Positions 1 to 7,938 of a DNA stretch of 64,000 nt are shown here, one piece after another. Under the pieces are notes generated by a model. That model saw nothing but the letters and a program-made list of their open reading frames with translations. It made no database searches and had not been told where the DNA came from. Each line of letters opens with the position of its first letter. The stretch's first letter is position 1. The position numbers were made by a program, and so were the translations under genes. Origin of the DNA: Clostridium_AD sp050717635 (GTDB taxonomy: Bacteria > Bacillota > Clostridia > Clostridiales > Clostridiaceae). The stretch lies in the NCBI RefSeq assembly GCF_050717635.1, contig NZ_JBOITO010000029.1:1-64000 (forward strand), read 5' to 3'.

Positions 1-42
1 AAACATTTTGCTGAGAAATTTAATGTTAAAAAAGTAGCTTAA
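1..42 (+). CDS. C-terminal end of an upstream gene (partial)
   Basis: Frame 1 is open from the first base and reads KHFAEKFNVKKVA before a TAA stop at 40-42. A hairpin follows at once and overlaps the stop, as expected at the end of a gene. Thirteen residues are too few to assign a family. It could also be a chance open frame. Confidence 0.35.
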   Translation, partial: KHFAEKFNVKKVA

Positions 43-71
43 AAGCAAATATTAATGCTATTTTAAGCTAC
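34..71 (+). terminator. Hairpin after the partial gene
   Basis: Perfect 11-bp arms GTAGCTTAAAA (34-44) and TTTTAAGCTAC (61-71) enclose a 16-nt loop. There is no long T-run after it, so terminator function is likely but not certain. Confidence 0.45.
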
Positions 72-460
72 ACAAGTATTTATACATAAGGGGTTGCAGG
101 CATTTTTCTCCTGCGAAGTATGAGTTAATGAATTAAAAAGTTTAGATATAAGACCAAGCTTCTTAAAGGAAAAACTACTATTATTACCTAACAACCTAAA
201 CCATATAATTAATAAAGATTAATACATTATCAAGTTTAACCATGATTGTTATTAATTCATCTTTCAACAATAAATAATGGATTTAAACTGTATGGAAAAA
301 TAAATATAAAACATCATCTTATAAGGTCAATTATTTCTATTTTGATAATAATTATATTTCTATTAAGTAATTATCAATAACTTATTTATGCTAGCACATA
401 GAAATTATAGAGCATTGCACATCCACTAACAAAATAGCTTGTTAAATTGGAGGAAGTTAT
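72..460. other. Intergenic region without a recognisable gene
   Basis: AT-rich DNA with no convincing ORF. A short inverted repeat (GCAGG...CCTGC) lies at about 95-115. The last bases hold the GGAGG ribosome-binding site of the following acetyltransferase. Confidence 0.5.
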
Positions 461-925
461 ATGATTAAAATAATTACTATAACAAATAATGATGAAAAAC
501 AAAACATTACAAATTCTATATTAAGAAAGTTGCCAGAGTGGTTTGGTATAGAAGAAGGAATAGTTGAATATGTAAATGGAGTAAAAAATACTGATTACTA
601 TGTTGCATACGATTCAAATATACCAGTTGGATTTATAAGCATAAAATCAAATAATAGTTACACATCAGAGATATATGTTATAGGACTAAAAAAGGAATAT
701 CATAATCGTGGTATTGGTAAAATGTTTTTAGAAATATCGCAACAAATACTAATTAACAGGAAAGTTAAATTCCTAATGGTGAAAACTTTAGGTGAATCGC
801 ATCCAGACAAACACTATAAAAATACTAGGGAATTTTATAATAAAGCTGAATTTTATCCCTTGGAAGAAATAAAGGAAATATGGGGAGAAACAAATCCATG
901 TTTAATTATGGTTAAGAGTTTATAG
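461..925 (+). CDS. GNAT family N-acetyltransferase
   Basis: A 154-residue protein with the GNAT fold. The acetyl-CoA-binding motif A is visible at about residues 70-90 (IYVIGLKKEYHNRGIGKMFL, of Q/RxxGxG/A type), and a C-terminal FYNKAEFYPL segment matches the usual alpha4-beta6 region. It should transfer an acetyl group from acetyl-CoA to an amine; the substrate cannot be read from sequence. GGAGG lies 8 nt before the ATG. It stands alone before the disrupted phosphotransferase gene, in the same orientation. It looks intact. Confidence 0.85.
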   Translation: MIKIITITNNDEKQNITNSILRKLPEWFGIEEGIVEYVNGVKNTDYYVAYDSNIPVGFISIKSNNSYTSEIYVIGLKKEYHNRGIGKMFLEISQQILINRKVKFLMVKTLGESHPDKHYKNTREFYNKAEFYPLEEIKEIWGETNPCLIMVKSL

Positions 926-1045
926 GATAAGATTTTTTTATGAAAATTACAACGATGTATTATACTATGAAATAAGTAGCGTTTATATAATTAAAATAAA
1001 GATTAATGAATAAGTTAATCTTTTGTAGGATAAGGAGAAAAATAA

Positions 1046-1510
1046 ATGAAATATGGAAAAATAATTGGCGTAGGCAATACGGCAACTGTATATAAATGGG
1101 AAGACGGTAAGGTGCTTAAGCTTTTTTACAAAGGCTATTCAAAACAAGCAGTAGAAAGAGAATTTCATAATGCAAAGGCAATAAAAAGTATGGATTTTCC
1201 AAAATCAAAGGTATATGAAATTATTTTCTGCGAAGAGCGGATGGGTATTATATATGACAGAGTGGAAGGGGAATCTCTGTTGGATTGGGTTATGAAAACT
1301 GGTGATGTTCAGAAATGTGCAGTATATATGGCAAAGCTACATAAGGCAATCGGTAAGAATAGGATTAGTAATGTACCGAACTACAAGGAATTTTTAAGAT
1401 GTAATATAGTAAATATACCATTATCTAATTCTAAAAAACGAGAAGAAGTATTGCAAATGCTAGATAAACTGCAAGATGGAAATACACTTTGTCATGGTGA
1501 TTTTCATCCT
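1046..1510 (+). pseudogene. Aminoglycoside phosphotransferase-family gene, 5' part, cut by transposon
   Basis: The first 155 codons of a small-molecule kinase of the APH/choline-kinase fold. The glycine-rich loop is at residues 5-20 (IIGVGNTATVYKW), followed by a VLKLF lysine strand and, at the very end, the catalytic Brenner motif start CHGDFHP. The Tn3-family element is inserted directly after the proline codon, so translation runs into the left inverted repeat and stops after 14 foreign codons. The 3' part is at 7939-8223. Removing the transposon and one copy of ATCCT restores a 249-residue frame (DFHP-GNILI). The family resembles the TIGR02172 group of APH-like proteins; the true substrate is unknown. 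Confidence 0.9.
1506..1510. repeat. Target-site duplication, left copy (ATCCT)
   Basis: ATCCT directly precedes the GGGGTGTCG end of the transposon and recurs directly after its other end. Five base pairs is the duplication length made by Tn3-family transposases. Confidence 0.9.
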
Positions 1511-1540
1511 GGGGTGTCGCCAGCATTTCCGACAAAACCC
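1511..1540 (+). repeat. Left terminal inverted repeat of the Tn3-family transposon
   Basis: Starts GGGGTGTCGCCAGC and ends GACAAAACCC. It matches the reverse complement of 7904-7933 at 26 of 30 positions (mismatches at positions 6, 7, 13 and 18). The GGGG outer end is typical of the Tn3 family. Confidence 0.92.
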
Positions 1541-1598
1541 CCTCTAAGGAATTAGTTGAATAAAATATGGCCATTTCACCCCCTTTAAGAAAACATTT

Positions 1599-4562
1599 CT
1601 AAACCCCTAAATTTAAAGGTCTTAAATCATCAGTTTCATGAACGCTTCTAAGTTCAAATTTGTATTCTCCAAGAAAATTTATGTGTTCCCATCCAAGTGG
1701 GGCTATATGCTCTAATAGACTTTCATCAATACTGCTTGTTTGTTTAAGGTGGTCAATTGCTTTCTGTAAGTATGCAGTATTCCAAACACTTATAGCATTT
1801 ATAATGATATTTAATGCACTAGCTCTTTGTAGCTGATCCTGTAATTCACGTTCTCGAAGTTCTCCACGTTTACCGAAGAATATCGCTCTAGCTAAAGCAT
1901 TCATAAATTCGCCTTTATTTAATCCTCGTTGTATGCGTCTACGCAAGGGCTTATTTGAAATATAATCAAGTAAAAATATAGTCTTCTCTATCCTTCCAAT
2001 TTCTCGAAGGGCTGTAGCTAGAGTGTTTTGTCTAGCATAGGAACCTAGTTTACCCATAATAAGGGAAGCCGATACTTTACCTTCACTTATAGACTGGGTT
2101 AACCTTAAAATATCATCATAATTTTCTTTGATTATTTTCAAATGAATCTTACCTTTGATTATTTTTTCTATCTTACAGTATTTACTGGGTTTGTTAAATG
2201 AATAAAGCGTGAGCTCAGATATATCTCTTATCCTTGGAGCAAAATGAAACCCTAATAAATGGCTTAATCCAAATATTTGATCAGTATAACCAGCAGTATC
2301 AGTATAGTGTTCATCAATATGGAGTTCTGTTTCATGGTAAAGTAATCCGTCAATTACATGTACTGCATCCCTTGCATTAGTATTTATAACTTTAGTATAA
2401 AAGCTTGAGTATTGGTCGCTAACGTGTCTATAAATTGTAGCACCCTTTTCAGATCCATAATGTGGATTATGCTCTGCATTTAATGCTGATACTCCAACCT
2501 GTACTCTCATTCCATCTGAAGATGATGTGCTTCCATCACCCCAATATGAAGATAAAAATTGCTTATGTTGATAACTAACCAAGGTTGCTTGTGCCCTTTT
2601 CATAGCATCGTCATACATACGCCATTGGGCTGTATTAGCCATCTGACGATAGGATATACCAGGCGTAGCATCTGACATTTTTACTAATCCAATGTTTGTT
2701 CCCATTGCCATTAATGCAGCCATTAAAATTGTTTTTTCTTCATCATTAGAAACATTTCCTGTAGAAGCATGAACAAAATTCTTATCAAAGCCTGTCCACT
2801 TGGATACTTCAATAAGAAGATCTGGAAGCTTAACTCTAGGGAGTAACTTATATAGTTTTTCACTTAATAATTTTGCTTCTTCAGGAGCTTCTTTTTCAAG
2901 CTTCTCAACATGGATTCTATCAGTACCTATACTTATACCATCTAATTTATCAGCATTCTTCGATACCCATTGAAGACGTTTATCCAAAGAATCCATTCTT
3001 TCAGTGATATAATCTTCAAAATCGAGACTTACAGCGATCTTAGGTGTAAGTCCTTTCTTATCATCCCAATCATTTTTAGATACTAAGTATTCATCAAAAT
3101 TTTTATAATTCCTACTGCCTTTAACTGCAATATCTCCAGAACGGATTCTGTTTTTTAGTTCTGTATATGCTGCTATCTCATAATAGTGACGATTAATATT
3201 ACCATCGGATTCAAATACATACTTGTTCCAACGGTTAGAAATAAAATCCAAGGGTATATCATCAGGAAGTTTTCTTTTACCTGTTTCATTCACCTTATTG
3301 ATAACATCCAGAGCGTCTATTAAAGAGTCTAATGATTTATTTGTTGAACTAAATTGAAGATGTTTTAATAAAGCAGGTGTGTACTTTCGTAACTGGGAAT
3401 ATCTTTTATCTAGCAAATCTATATAGTCATAATTTATCGGTCTTGCTAAAGTTTTAGCTTCCTCTACAGATTTAATTATTTTATCCCAAGGCATTACTTC
3501 TTCAATTGTTTTAAATGGATCAAGCCCTTCATTTTTAGCTTTGATTAAAGCTGCTCCAATATCCACAAATTGAATAACCTTTTCATTAAGAAATTTTCCG
3601 TTCTGCTTTTGAATTGATTCCTGCTCTTTACGACCTTTTGAAAGGAATATATTAATTTGTCTATCATGGATATGTATAGCAAGATCAACAAGCGTTTGAC
3701 TGAGTTCATATAAATACAAAGAAAGCATAGCATAACGTTTATTATCCTCAAATCGTCTAAATGAATATGGTTCATATTTAGATCCGAGCCTTGATAATTG
3801 TTTAATTCTATTCGGATGAACACCTTCAATGTTTAAATTTAACTTTAAATCCCTTATTTTATCAAGTCTTTTTATGACTTCAAGAAATGCGTTTGGTGAT
3901 GATTGTCCAGGATCTTCTTTTAACCATGCAAGTGTTGTTTTAGTAGTTTCATTTGGTGATTCTATGATAAAATCTAATGATTTCTTTTGGGATTCAGTCA
4001 ATGAGTTATTTATAATATCAATAACTAAATTATCTGATTTTGTTATGACTTCATTTACAATCCTTTCAATTGTAGTAATACCTGGAAGAATAATCATATT
4101 ATTTCTTAATTCATCAATTACAGCTTTCATAAGACGAACTACATTATCATTCTCCATTGCAAGAGGCATAAGATAATCAATTAGATACTTGTAGTCTTTC
4201 TCTGAATATGTTTTATACCCATAGAACTCACGTATTTCTTGAAAATGTTCCATCCTTGTATTTTCTCTTTGGAAATATAACTCAAATTCTTTTGGATTTA
4301 TCTTAAGCTGCTCTGAAATATAAAATAATACTGATTCAGGAATTTCTTGTGTATTTCCTAATGACCATCCATGGTTACGAAGAACACACAATTGAACAGC
4401 AAATCCAAGACGATTATAATCTCTTCTGTGTCGATTAACATTTTCAATATCATTCTCAGTTAGGGTATAATATTTTGCAATTTCCCATTCACTTATATTT
4501 TGAGGTATTTGGGTAAATTCAAGTCTTTGATCTTCTGTAAGTAAAATTTCTGGTGTTGCCAC
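1599..4562 (-). CDS. tnpA: Tn3-family transposase TnpA
   Basis: At 987 residues this is the normal length for a Tn3-family DDE transposase, which binds the terminal repeats and carries out replicative transposition through a cointegrate. The N-terminal third carries the end-binding region (starts MATPEILLTEDQRLEFTQIP). The C-terminal half holds the conserved catalytic region, with YWGDGSTSSSDGMRV at about residues 675-690 supplying the first acidic residue, and the later HYTDTAGYTD segment. The stop lies 58 bp inside the left inverted repeat. It follows tnpR by 32 bp on the same strand, so both are probably co-transcribed. No frameshift is seen. Confidence 0.95.
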   Translation of the reverse strand: MATPEILLTEDQRLEFTQIPQNISEWEIAKYYTLTENDIENVNRHRRDYNRLGFAVQLCVLRNHGWSLGNTQEIPESVLFYISEQLKINPKEFELYFQRENTRMEHFQEIREFYGYKTYSEKDYKYLIDYLMPLAMENDNVVRLMKAVIDELRNNMIILPGITTIERIVNEVITKSDNLVIDIINNSLTESQKKSLDFIIESPNETTKTTLAWLKEDPGQSSPNAFLEVIKRLDKIRDLKLNLNIEGVHPNRIKQLSRLGSKYEPYSFRRFEDNKRYAMLSLYLYELSQTLVDLAIHIHDRQINIFLSKGRKEQESIQKQNGKFLNEKVIQFVDIGAALIKAKNEGLDPFKTIEEVMPWDKIIKSVEEAKTLARPINYDYIDLLDKRYSQLRKYTPALLKHLQFSSTNKSLDSLIDALDVINKVNETGKRKLPDDIPLDFISNRWNKYVFESDGNINRHYYEIAAYTELKNRIRSGDIAVKGSRNYKNFDEYLVSKNDWDDKKGLTPKIAVSLDFEDYITERMDSLDKRLQWVSKNADKLDGISIGTDRIHVEKLEKEAPEEAKLLSEKLYKLLPRVKLPDLLIEVSKWTGFDKNFVHASTGNVSNDEEKTILMAALMAMGTNIGLVKMSDATPGISYRQMANTAQWRMYDDAMKRAQATLVSYQHKQFLSSYWGDGSTSSSDGMRVQVGVSALNAEHNPHYGSEKGATIYRHVSDQYSSFYTKVINTNARDAVHVIDGLLYHETELHIDEHYTDTAGYTDQIFGLSHLLGFHFAPRIRDISELTLYSFNKPSKYCKIEKIIKGKIHLKIIKENYDDILRLTQSISEGKVSASLIMGKLGSYARQNTLATALREIGRIEKTIFLLDYISNKPLRRRIQRGLNKGEFMNALARAIFFGKRGELRERELQDQLQRASALNIIINAISVWNTAYLQKAIDHLKQTSSIDESLLEHIAPLGWEHINFLGEYKFELRSVHETDDLRPLNLGV

Positions 4563-4594
4563 TACCTATCAACTCCTTTATTTAAATACTAGAA

Positions 4595-5149
4595 CTATTT
4601 ATTGTTATTGATATATCGGTAAAGAGTAGTTTTGCTAACACCAGTTGCTTTCGTGATTTCAGAAATACTGTAATTTTTGCTGTTATACATCTTAACTGCT
4701 AAATTAATATCTTTATCATTTGTCTTTGGACGTCCACCTTTTTTTCCTCTTGCACGTGCTGCATTAAGTCCTTCTATTGTTCTCTGCGATATGAGATCTC
4801 TTTCAAACTGACTAATACCTGCAAAGATAGTAAACATCAGTTTTCCTTGTGCTGTTGTAGTATCGACCCAAGATTCCTTAATCGATTTAATATTAGCACC
4901 TTTTTCTTCAATCTGCTCAACAAGACTAAAAAGGTCTTTAACACTTCGGCTCAATCTTGTAAGGTCTGCTATTATTATTACATCACCAGTACGAATCTGA
5001 TCTAATATTTTATTAAGTTCAGGACGTTCCTTTTTTATACCAGACACTTTTTCTTCATAAACTCTATCGCAACCAGCCTGTTTTAGTATATCTAGTTGCC
5101 GGTCTAAGTTTTGATTTTCAGTACTTACTCGAGCGTAACCTATATTCAC
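4595..5149 (-). CDS. tnpR: Serine resolvase TnpR
   Basis: A 184-residue resolvase/invertase-type serine recombinase that resolves Tn3 cointegrates at the res site. The N-terminal catalytic domain begins MNIGYARVST with the nucleophilic serine at residue 9. The arginine-rich active-site segment ADLTRLSRSVKDLF and the GKLMFTIFAGISQFERDLISQRT helix follow. A C-terminal helix-turn-helix (YSISEITKATGVSKTTLYRYI) ends the protein. It lies directly upstream of tnpA in the same direction, with the res-like region in front of it. Confidence 0.95.
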   Translation of the reverse strand: MNIGYARVSTENQNLDRQLDILKQAGCDRVYEEKVSGIKKERPELNKILDQIRTGDVIIIADLTRLSRSVKDLFSLVEQIEEKGANIKSIKESWVDTTTAQGKLMFTIFAGISQFERDLISQRTIEGLNAARARGKKGGRPKTNDKDINLAVKMYNSKNYSISEITKATGVSKTTLYRYINNNK

Positions 5150-5371
5150 ACTATCACCTCACTTTAATAGTACCAAAAATGTTAGATGGTAGTCAATTTT
5201 GAAACTTTGTTTTTGGTAATAGTTTTGGTACAGAAAAGTATAAAAATTAGAACTAAAAAAGTATCTAACTCTTTTAGTTCCAAAAACGACCGTTTATGGT
5301 ACTCTTTAAACATCATATTAAATGAAAATTTTAAATTAATTGTAAATTATGTTATATTTTATATATTGCGG
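5150..5371. other. Probable res (resolution) site region
   Basis: A non-coding interval between the divergent tnpR and the sigma-factor gene. The motif GGTAC/TTTTGGTA occurs several times in both orientations (about 5169-5180, 5211-5232 and 5277-5303), as expected for resolvase-binding subsites. The position directly upstream of tnpR is the usual place for res. A 77-codon open frame across it has no family resemblance and is disregarded. Subsite boundaries are not determined. Confidence 0.5.
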
Positions 5372-5400
5372 TTTACATTTTCACTAAAACTTACGTTCTT
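5372..5400 (+). promoter_or_regulatory. Candidate group-5 sigma (UviA-type) promoter of the sigma gene
   Basis: TTTACA at 5372-5377, a 17-bp spacer, then GTTCTT at 5395-5400, 49 bp before the sigma-factor ATG. TTTACA is the known -35 signature of promoters read by TcdR, BotR, TetR and UviA sigma factors. A similar arrangement precedes the amidase gene (6251), pointing to autoregulation and coordinate control. Confidence 0.5.
5387..5398. promoter_or_regulatory. LexA-box-like operator on the sigma-gene promoter
   Basis: AAACTTACGTTC is the reverse complement of GAACGTAAGTTT. It differs by one base from GAACATAAGTTT in front of lexA at 52426-52437 and fits the clostridial GAAC-N4-GTTY form of the SOS box. 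It overlaps the downstream end of the candidate promoter, so bound LexA would block transcription. Known C. perfringens uviAB genes are UV-inducible, which fits. Confidence 0.6.
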
Positions 5401-5448
5401 GATAGCTAAAATAAAATAAATTTATTTTATCTAAAAGGGGGTAAGAGG

Positions 5449-5988
5449 ATGGAAAGGGTATTACATGAGCGGATTTTACACATTCAGGGAGGAAATACAG
5501 GTGAATTATTAACTATAATTGACAAATTTAAACCCTTGATTCAAAAGTACAAAAGGAAACTAAACTATGAGGAATCTGAAACGGATTTGACAATCGCTAT
5601 AATTGAAATTTTATTTTCGATCGATTTGAAAAATTTTGAAACTTATGGTGATTGTGCAATTGTAACATTTATATGTAATTCGATACGTAATAGATCAATT
5701 GATCTTTTTAGAAAGTACGTTCTCAAAAAGACTCACGAAATAGAGTTTAATTTTGATATTATGGGTGACAGTATCAAAGAAAATATAGACGATAAATTAT
5801 TTATCGCAGAATTGCTAGACAAGCTTTCAAAAAAGCAACTGTTTATAATAATAGAAAAATATTTTAAATGTCAGTCTGATGCTGAGATTGCTAACTATTT
5901 ACACATTTCACGTCAAGCTGTTAATAAGAGCAAAAACAAAGCCTTGAACACTTTAAGAGATTATATAACCTATTATGTAGTTGCGTAG
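5449..5988 (+). CDS. UviA/TcdR/BotR-type (group 5) RNA polymerase sigma factor
   Basis: A 179-residue small sigma factor carried by the transposon. The region-2-like part (about residues 20-95) includes AIVTFICNSIRNRSIDLFRKYV. The region-4 helix-turn-helix (about 130-170) reads LSKKQLFIIIEKYFKCQSDAEIANYLHISRQAVNKSKNKAL. Length and layout match the group containing C. perfringens UviA, C. difficile TcdR and the botulinum/tetanus regulators, which drive toxin, bacteriocin and lysis genes. The ATG is preceded by AAGGGGGTAAGAGG. The stop is 9 bp before the holin-like gene start, indicating an operon. A LexA-like box and a TTTACA promoter lie upstream. An ordinary ECF sigma is the alternative, but no anti-sigma gene is nearby. 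Confidence 0.75.
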   Translation: MERVLHERILHIQGGNTGELLTIIDKFKPLIQKYKRKLNYEESETDLTIAIIEILFSIDLKNFETYGDCAIVTFICNSIRNRSIDLFRKYVLKKTHEIEFNFDIMGDSIKENIDDKLFIAELLDKLSKKQLFIIIEKYFKCQSDAEIANYLHISRQAVNKSKNKALNTLRDYITYYVVA

Positions 5989-5997
5989 GAGGTAGCT

Positions 5998-6231
5998 ATG
6001 GAGAATGAATTAATAAAAATGGCATCAACTCAAGGAATTTGGACAGCATTAAGCGTGGCACTTATTTTCTATATTTTAAAAACACAAGAAAAGAGAGATA
6101 TAAAACAAGAGGAAAGAGAACAAAATTACCAAAATATTATTGAAAATCTTACTGTCAAGCTTGATGTTGTAGATAATATTAAAAAAAATGTCCAGGAAAT
6201 CAAAGAAACTATGATTAATAAAAAAATATAA
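5998..6231 (+). CDS. BhlA/UviB-family holin-like peptide
   Basis: A 77-residue protein with one N-terminal membrane helix (about residues 10-27, GIWTALSVALIFYILKTQ) followed by a highly charged, coiled-coil-like tail. This is the architecture of the BhlA/UviB holin-like family found beside bacteriocin and lysis genes. It would open the membrane to let the amidase reach the wall or to release cargo. It is translated directly after the sigma factor (9-bp gap, AGGAGG ribosome-binding site). Function as a holin is inferred from family and context. Confidence 0.8.
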   Translation: MENELIKMASTQGIWTALSVALIFYILKTQEKRDIKQEEREQNYQNIIENLTVKLDVVDNIKKNVQEIKETMINKKI

Positions 6232-6250
6232 AAAATTCTAGAAAATCTGG

Positions 6251-6278
6251 TTTACATTTAAATTTTAATATCGTTTCT
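6251..6278 (+). promoter_or_regulatory. Candidate group-5 sigma promoter of the amidase gene
   Basis: TTTACA at 6251-6256, a 16-bp spacer, then GTTTCT at 6273-6278, some 90 bp before the amidase ATG. It mirrors the element before the sigma gene (TTTACA, 17 bp, GTTCTT), so the sigma factor probably activates both transcription units. No LexA-like box is visible here, consistent with indirect SOS control through the sigma factor. Confidence 0.5.
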
Positions 6279-6368
6279 ATTTATTGTAAGACTTAAACAA
6301 TTTTTTAAAAATGTAAGACAAAGTTTATTGGCCAATAAACAATTATTACAAAATAAGGAGGTTATATT

Positions 6369-6911
6369 ATGGCAATTACTAAGCCGTCAATGGTTACAAG
6401 ATCACAATGGGGAGCAGTAGCTCCAAAATCATCAATGACATCTATTGGTGGAGTTAACAAGATTTTAGTGCATCACACAGCAGGAAATTCTGGTGCAACA
6501 GGTAGTACTGCGTATGCTGCAGTCCGCAGTATCCAAAAAAATCATATGGATTCTCCAAAGAACTATAGTGATATAGGATATCACTTCCTTATATCACATG
6601 ATGGGTTAATATTCGAGGGAAGATCTATAAGCTACCAAGGGGCACATTGTGCACCAAATGGAGGTAATATAAATAGTATAGGTGTATCTTTGATAGGGAA
6701 TTTTACAAGCACTTATATTAGTACAGCTCAAGAAAATAGTTTGATTAAGTTATTAGCCTGGATTAAAACTACTTATTCCGTGTCCTATGCTTATATAAAA
6801 GGTCATAGGGATTATGAAGCAAATGAATGCCCAGGAACCAAAGTATACAACAATCTTGAAAATATAAGAAATAAGGTAGCTGCTTATGTCTTAGGAATAA
6901 CACCACTATAA
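6369..6911 (+). CDS. N-acetylmuramoyl-L-alanine amidase (PGRP/Amidase_2 type), endolysin-like
   Basis: A 180-residue zinc amidase that cuts the bond between MurNAc and the stem peptide of peptidoglycan. The PGRP start RSQWGAVAP is at residues 11-19. Zinc ligands are likely the H of LVHHTAG (about 34-40) and the H and C of GHRDYEANECPG (about 144-155). There is no signal peptide and no wall-binding domain, so it would stay in the cytoplasm until a holin acts; the holin-like gene just upstream fits. It has its own TTTACA-type promoter and a strong terminator after it. The set resembles a phage lysis cassette but lies inside a transposon. Confidence 0.9.
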   Translation: MAITKPSMVTRSQWGAVAPKSSMTSIGGVNKILVHHTAGNSGATGSTAYAAVRSIQKNHMDSPKNYSDIGYHFLISHDGLIFEGRSISYQGAHCAPNGGNINSIGVSLIGNFTSTYISTAQENSLIKLLAWIKTTYSVSYAYIKGHRDYEANECPGTKVYNNLENIRNKVAAYVLGITPL

Positions 6912-6998
6912 TAAATTTTAATTATTATTGAATACTTTTAATATAAGCAGATGACTAAAAAATTATTAACTACTAATTTATTTACTTTAACCTTAGTG

Positions 6999-7031
6999 AA
7001 AGCATAAAACCGGATATGGTTTTATGCTTTT
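6999..7031 (+). terminator. Rho-independent terminator after the amidase gene
   Basis: Perfect 13-bp arms AAAGCATAAAACC and GGTTTTATGCTTT around a 6-nt loop. It lies 87 bp after the amidase stop and closes the plus-strand cargo; it may also act on transcripts from the convergent lipoprotein gene. Confidence 0.75.
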
Positions 7032-7143
7032 GTCTTTAAGTTAGTTTTATATAAATATCATTAAAAGCATTTGCTTTTTTAATTAAATCATTATAAGCTT
7101 ACACTATTAATATTCCATTTTATTGAATTAGTTTAAAAATAAT

Positions 7144-7632
7144 CTAAAAGGATTCAAATAAATTAACAATATCAGCATTGCTTAAGCCAATGTACTCATC
7201 CAATTTATAATCTATAACTTTATCATCCTTTATGAATATGTAGACAGAGGTTGAGTCTTCCCCATCTATACTATATATCCAAACTATCTTGTCTTGAACC
7301 TTACTCATCTTTGAAATCTCGCTATCTTTAGATTCTGCTAAGCTTAACCTATAGGTGGGCGTATCAAATATATTTATAATTTCATCCTTAGTTTTTTTAA
7401 GCAAGTCATCCTTTGCATTTGTATAGTACTTTTTGAAATACTCATCTTTCCTTTTATCAAACAGTTCTCTAGAAAGAAGCTTATTTCCCTCTTGCATAAA
7501 GTAAAATCTATTCTTTGTTTCCATGTTTACTTGCTGATTAGTTGAGATATTGTCTACATTTTTAATTTCCTTATTACACCCTGACATGAATATTGAAGTA
7601 CACAATATTATACTAGCTATTACTTTTTTCAT
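7144..7632 (-). CDS. Hypothetical lipoprotein, transposon cargo
   Basis: A 162-residue protein with a lipoprotein signal: charged MKK, hydrophobic VIASIILCTSIFM and the lipobox SGC (Cys at about 19). The mature part is Lys/Asp/Glu-rich with no domain I can name. It is convergent with the amidase gene and lies inside the transposon, between the lysis genes and the right repeat. A surface protein next to a lysis module could be an immunity or modulating factor, but nothing in the sequence proves this. Confidence 0.7.
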   Translation of the reverse strand: MKKVIASIILCTSIFMSGCNKEIKNVDNISTNQQVNMETKNRFYFMQEGNKLLSRELFDKRKDEYFKKYYTNAKDDLLKKTKDEIINIFDTPTYRLSLAESKDSEISKMSKVQDKIVWIYSIDGEDSTSVYIFIKDDKVIDYKLDEYIGLSNADIVNLFESF

Positions 7633-7903
7633 TAATCACCACTCCATTAAACTTTTATCTTTAATATAACATATAATACTATTAATGTAAAATTACTTCT
7701 AAGGTTTTGTAAATACAAGTCTTTTCAAAGTAAATATTACATTTACTTTATATAAATGAGAATATATATAATATTAAAGAATATAGCGTATTAAGCTAGT
7801 TTAGTGCATTTGTAAGCTTCATGTTACTCATAATAAGAATACTTCCATATAGCATCTTAAAGTTAGCAAAAGTTCGGGTTTTATCCATTTTATGTCTTAA
7901 CGT
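7633..7903. other. Transposon right-end non-coding DNA
   Basis: Very AT-rich DNA between the lipoprotein gene start and the right inverted repeat. It holds the lipoprotein promoter region but no recognisable gene. Confidence 0.5.
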
Positions 7904-7933
7904 GGGTTTTGTCGGTAATGTTGGCGGTACCCC
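7904..7933 (-). repeat. Right terminal inverted repeat of the Tn3-family transposon
   Basis: Starts GGGTTTTGTCGG and ends GGCGGTACCCC. Its reverse complement matches the left repeat at 26 of 30 positions. It is followed directly by ATCCT. Confidence 0.92.
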
Positions 7934-7938
7934 ATCCT
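7934..7938. repeat. Target-site duplication, right copy (ATCCT)
   Basis: Identical to 1506-1510. The host gene frame continues in phase right after it (GGT AAT ATA, Gly-Asn-Ile). Confidence 0.9.

Larger units (their letters stand above)
1511..7933. mobile_element. Tn3-family transposon with a lysis-type cargo (6,423 bp)
   Basis: Complete element bounded by inverted repeats (30 bp, 26 matches) and flanked by the 5-bp duplication ATCCT. Contents in order: tnpA and tnpR on the minus strand; a res-like region; on the plus strand a UviA/TcdR-type sigma factor, a BhlA/UviB holin-like peptide and a PGRP-type amidase; then a minus-strand lipoprotein gene. The reading frame of the interrupted host gene is exactly restored by removing the element and one duplication copy, which suggests a fairly recent insertion. 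No antibiotic-resistance gene is present. tnpA and tnpR both appear full length, so the element may still be active. Confidence 0.93.

Noticed and set aside
3829..4176. A 115-codon plus-strand frame inside tnpA
   Set aside because: It is the antisense shadow of a well-supported transposase gene.
5186..5419. A 77-codon open frame between tnpR and the sigma gene
   Set aside because: It covers the res-like repeats and the sigma promoter, has no good ribosome-binding site and its composition looks like translated AT-rich regulatory DNA.
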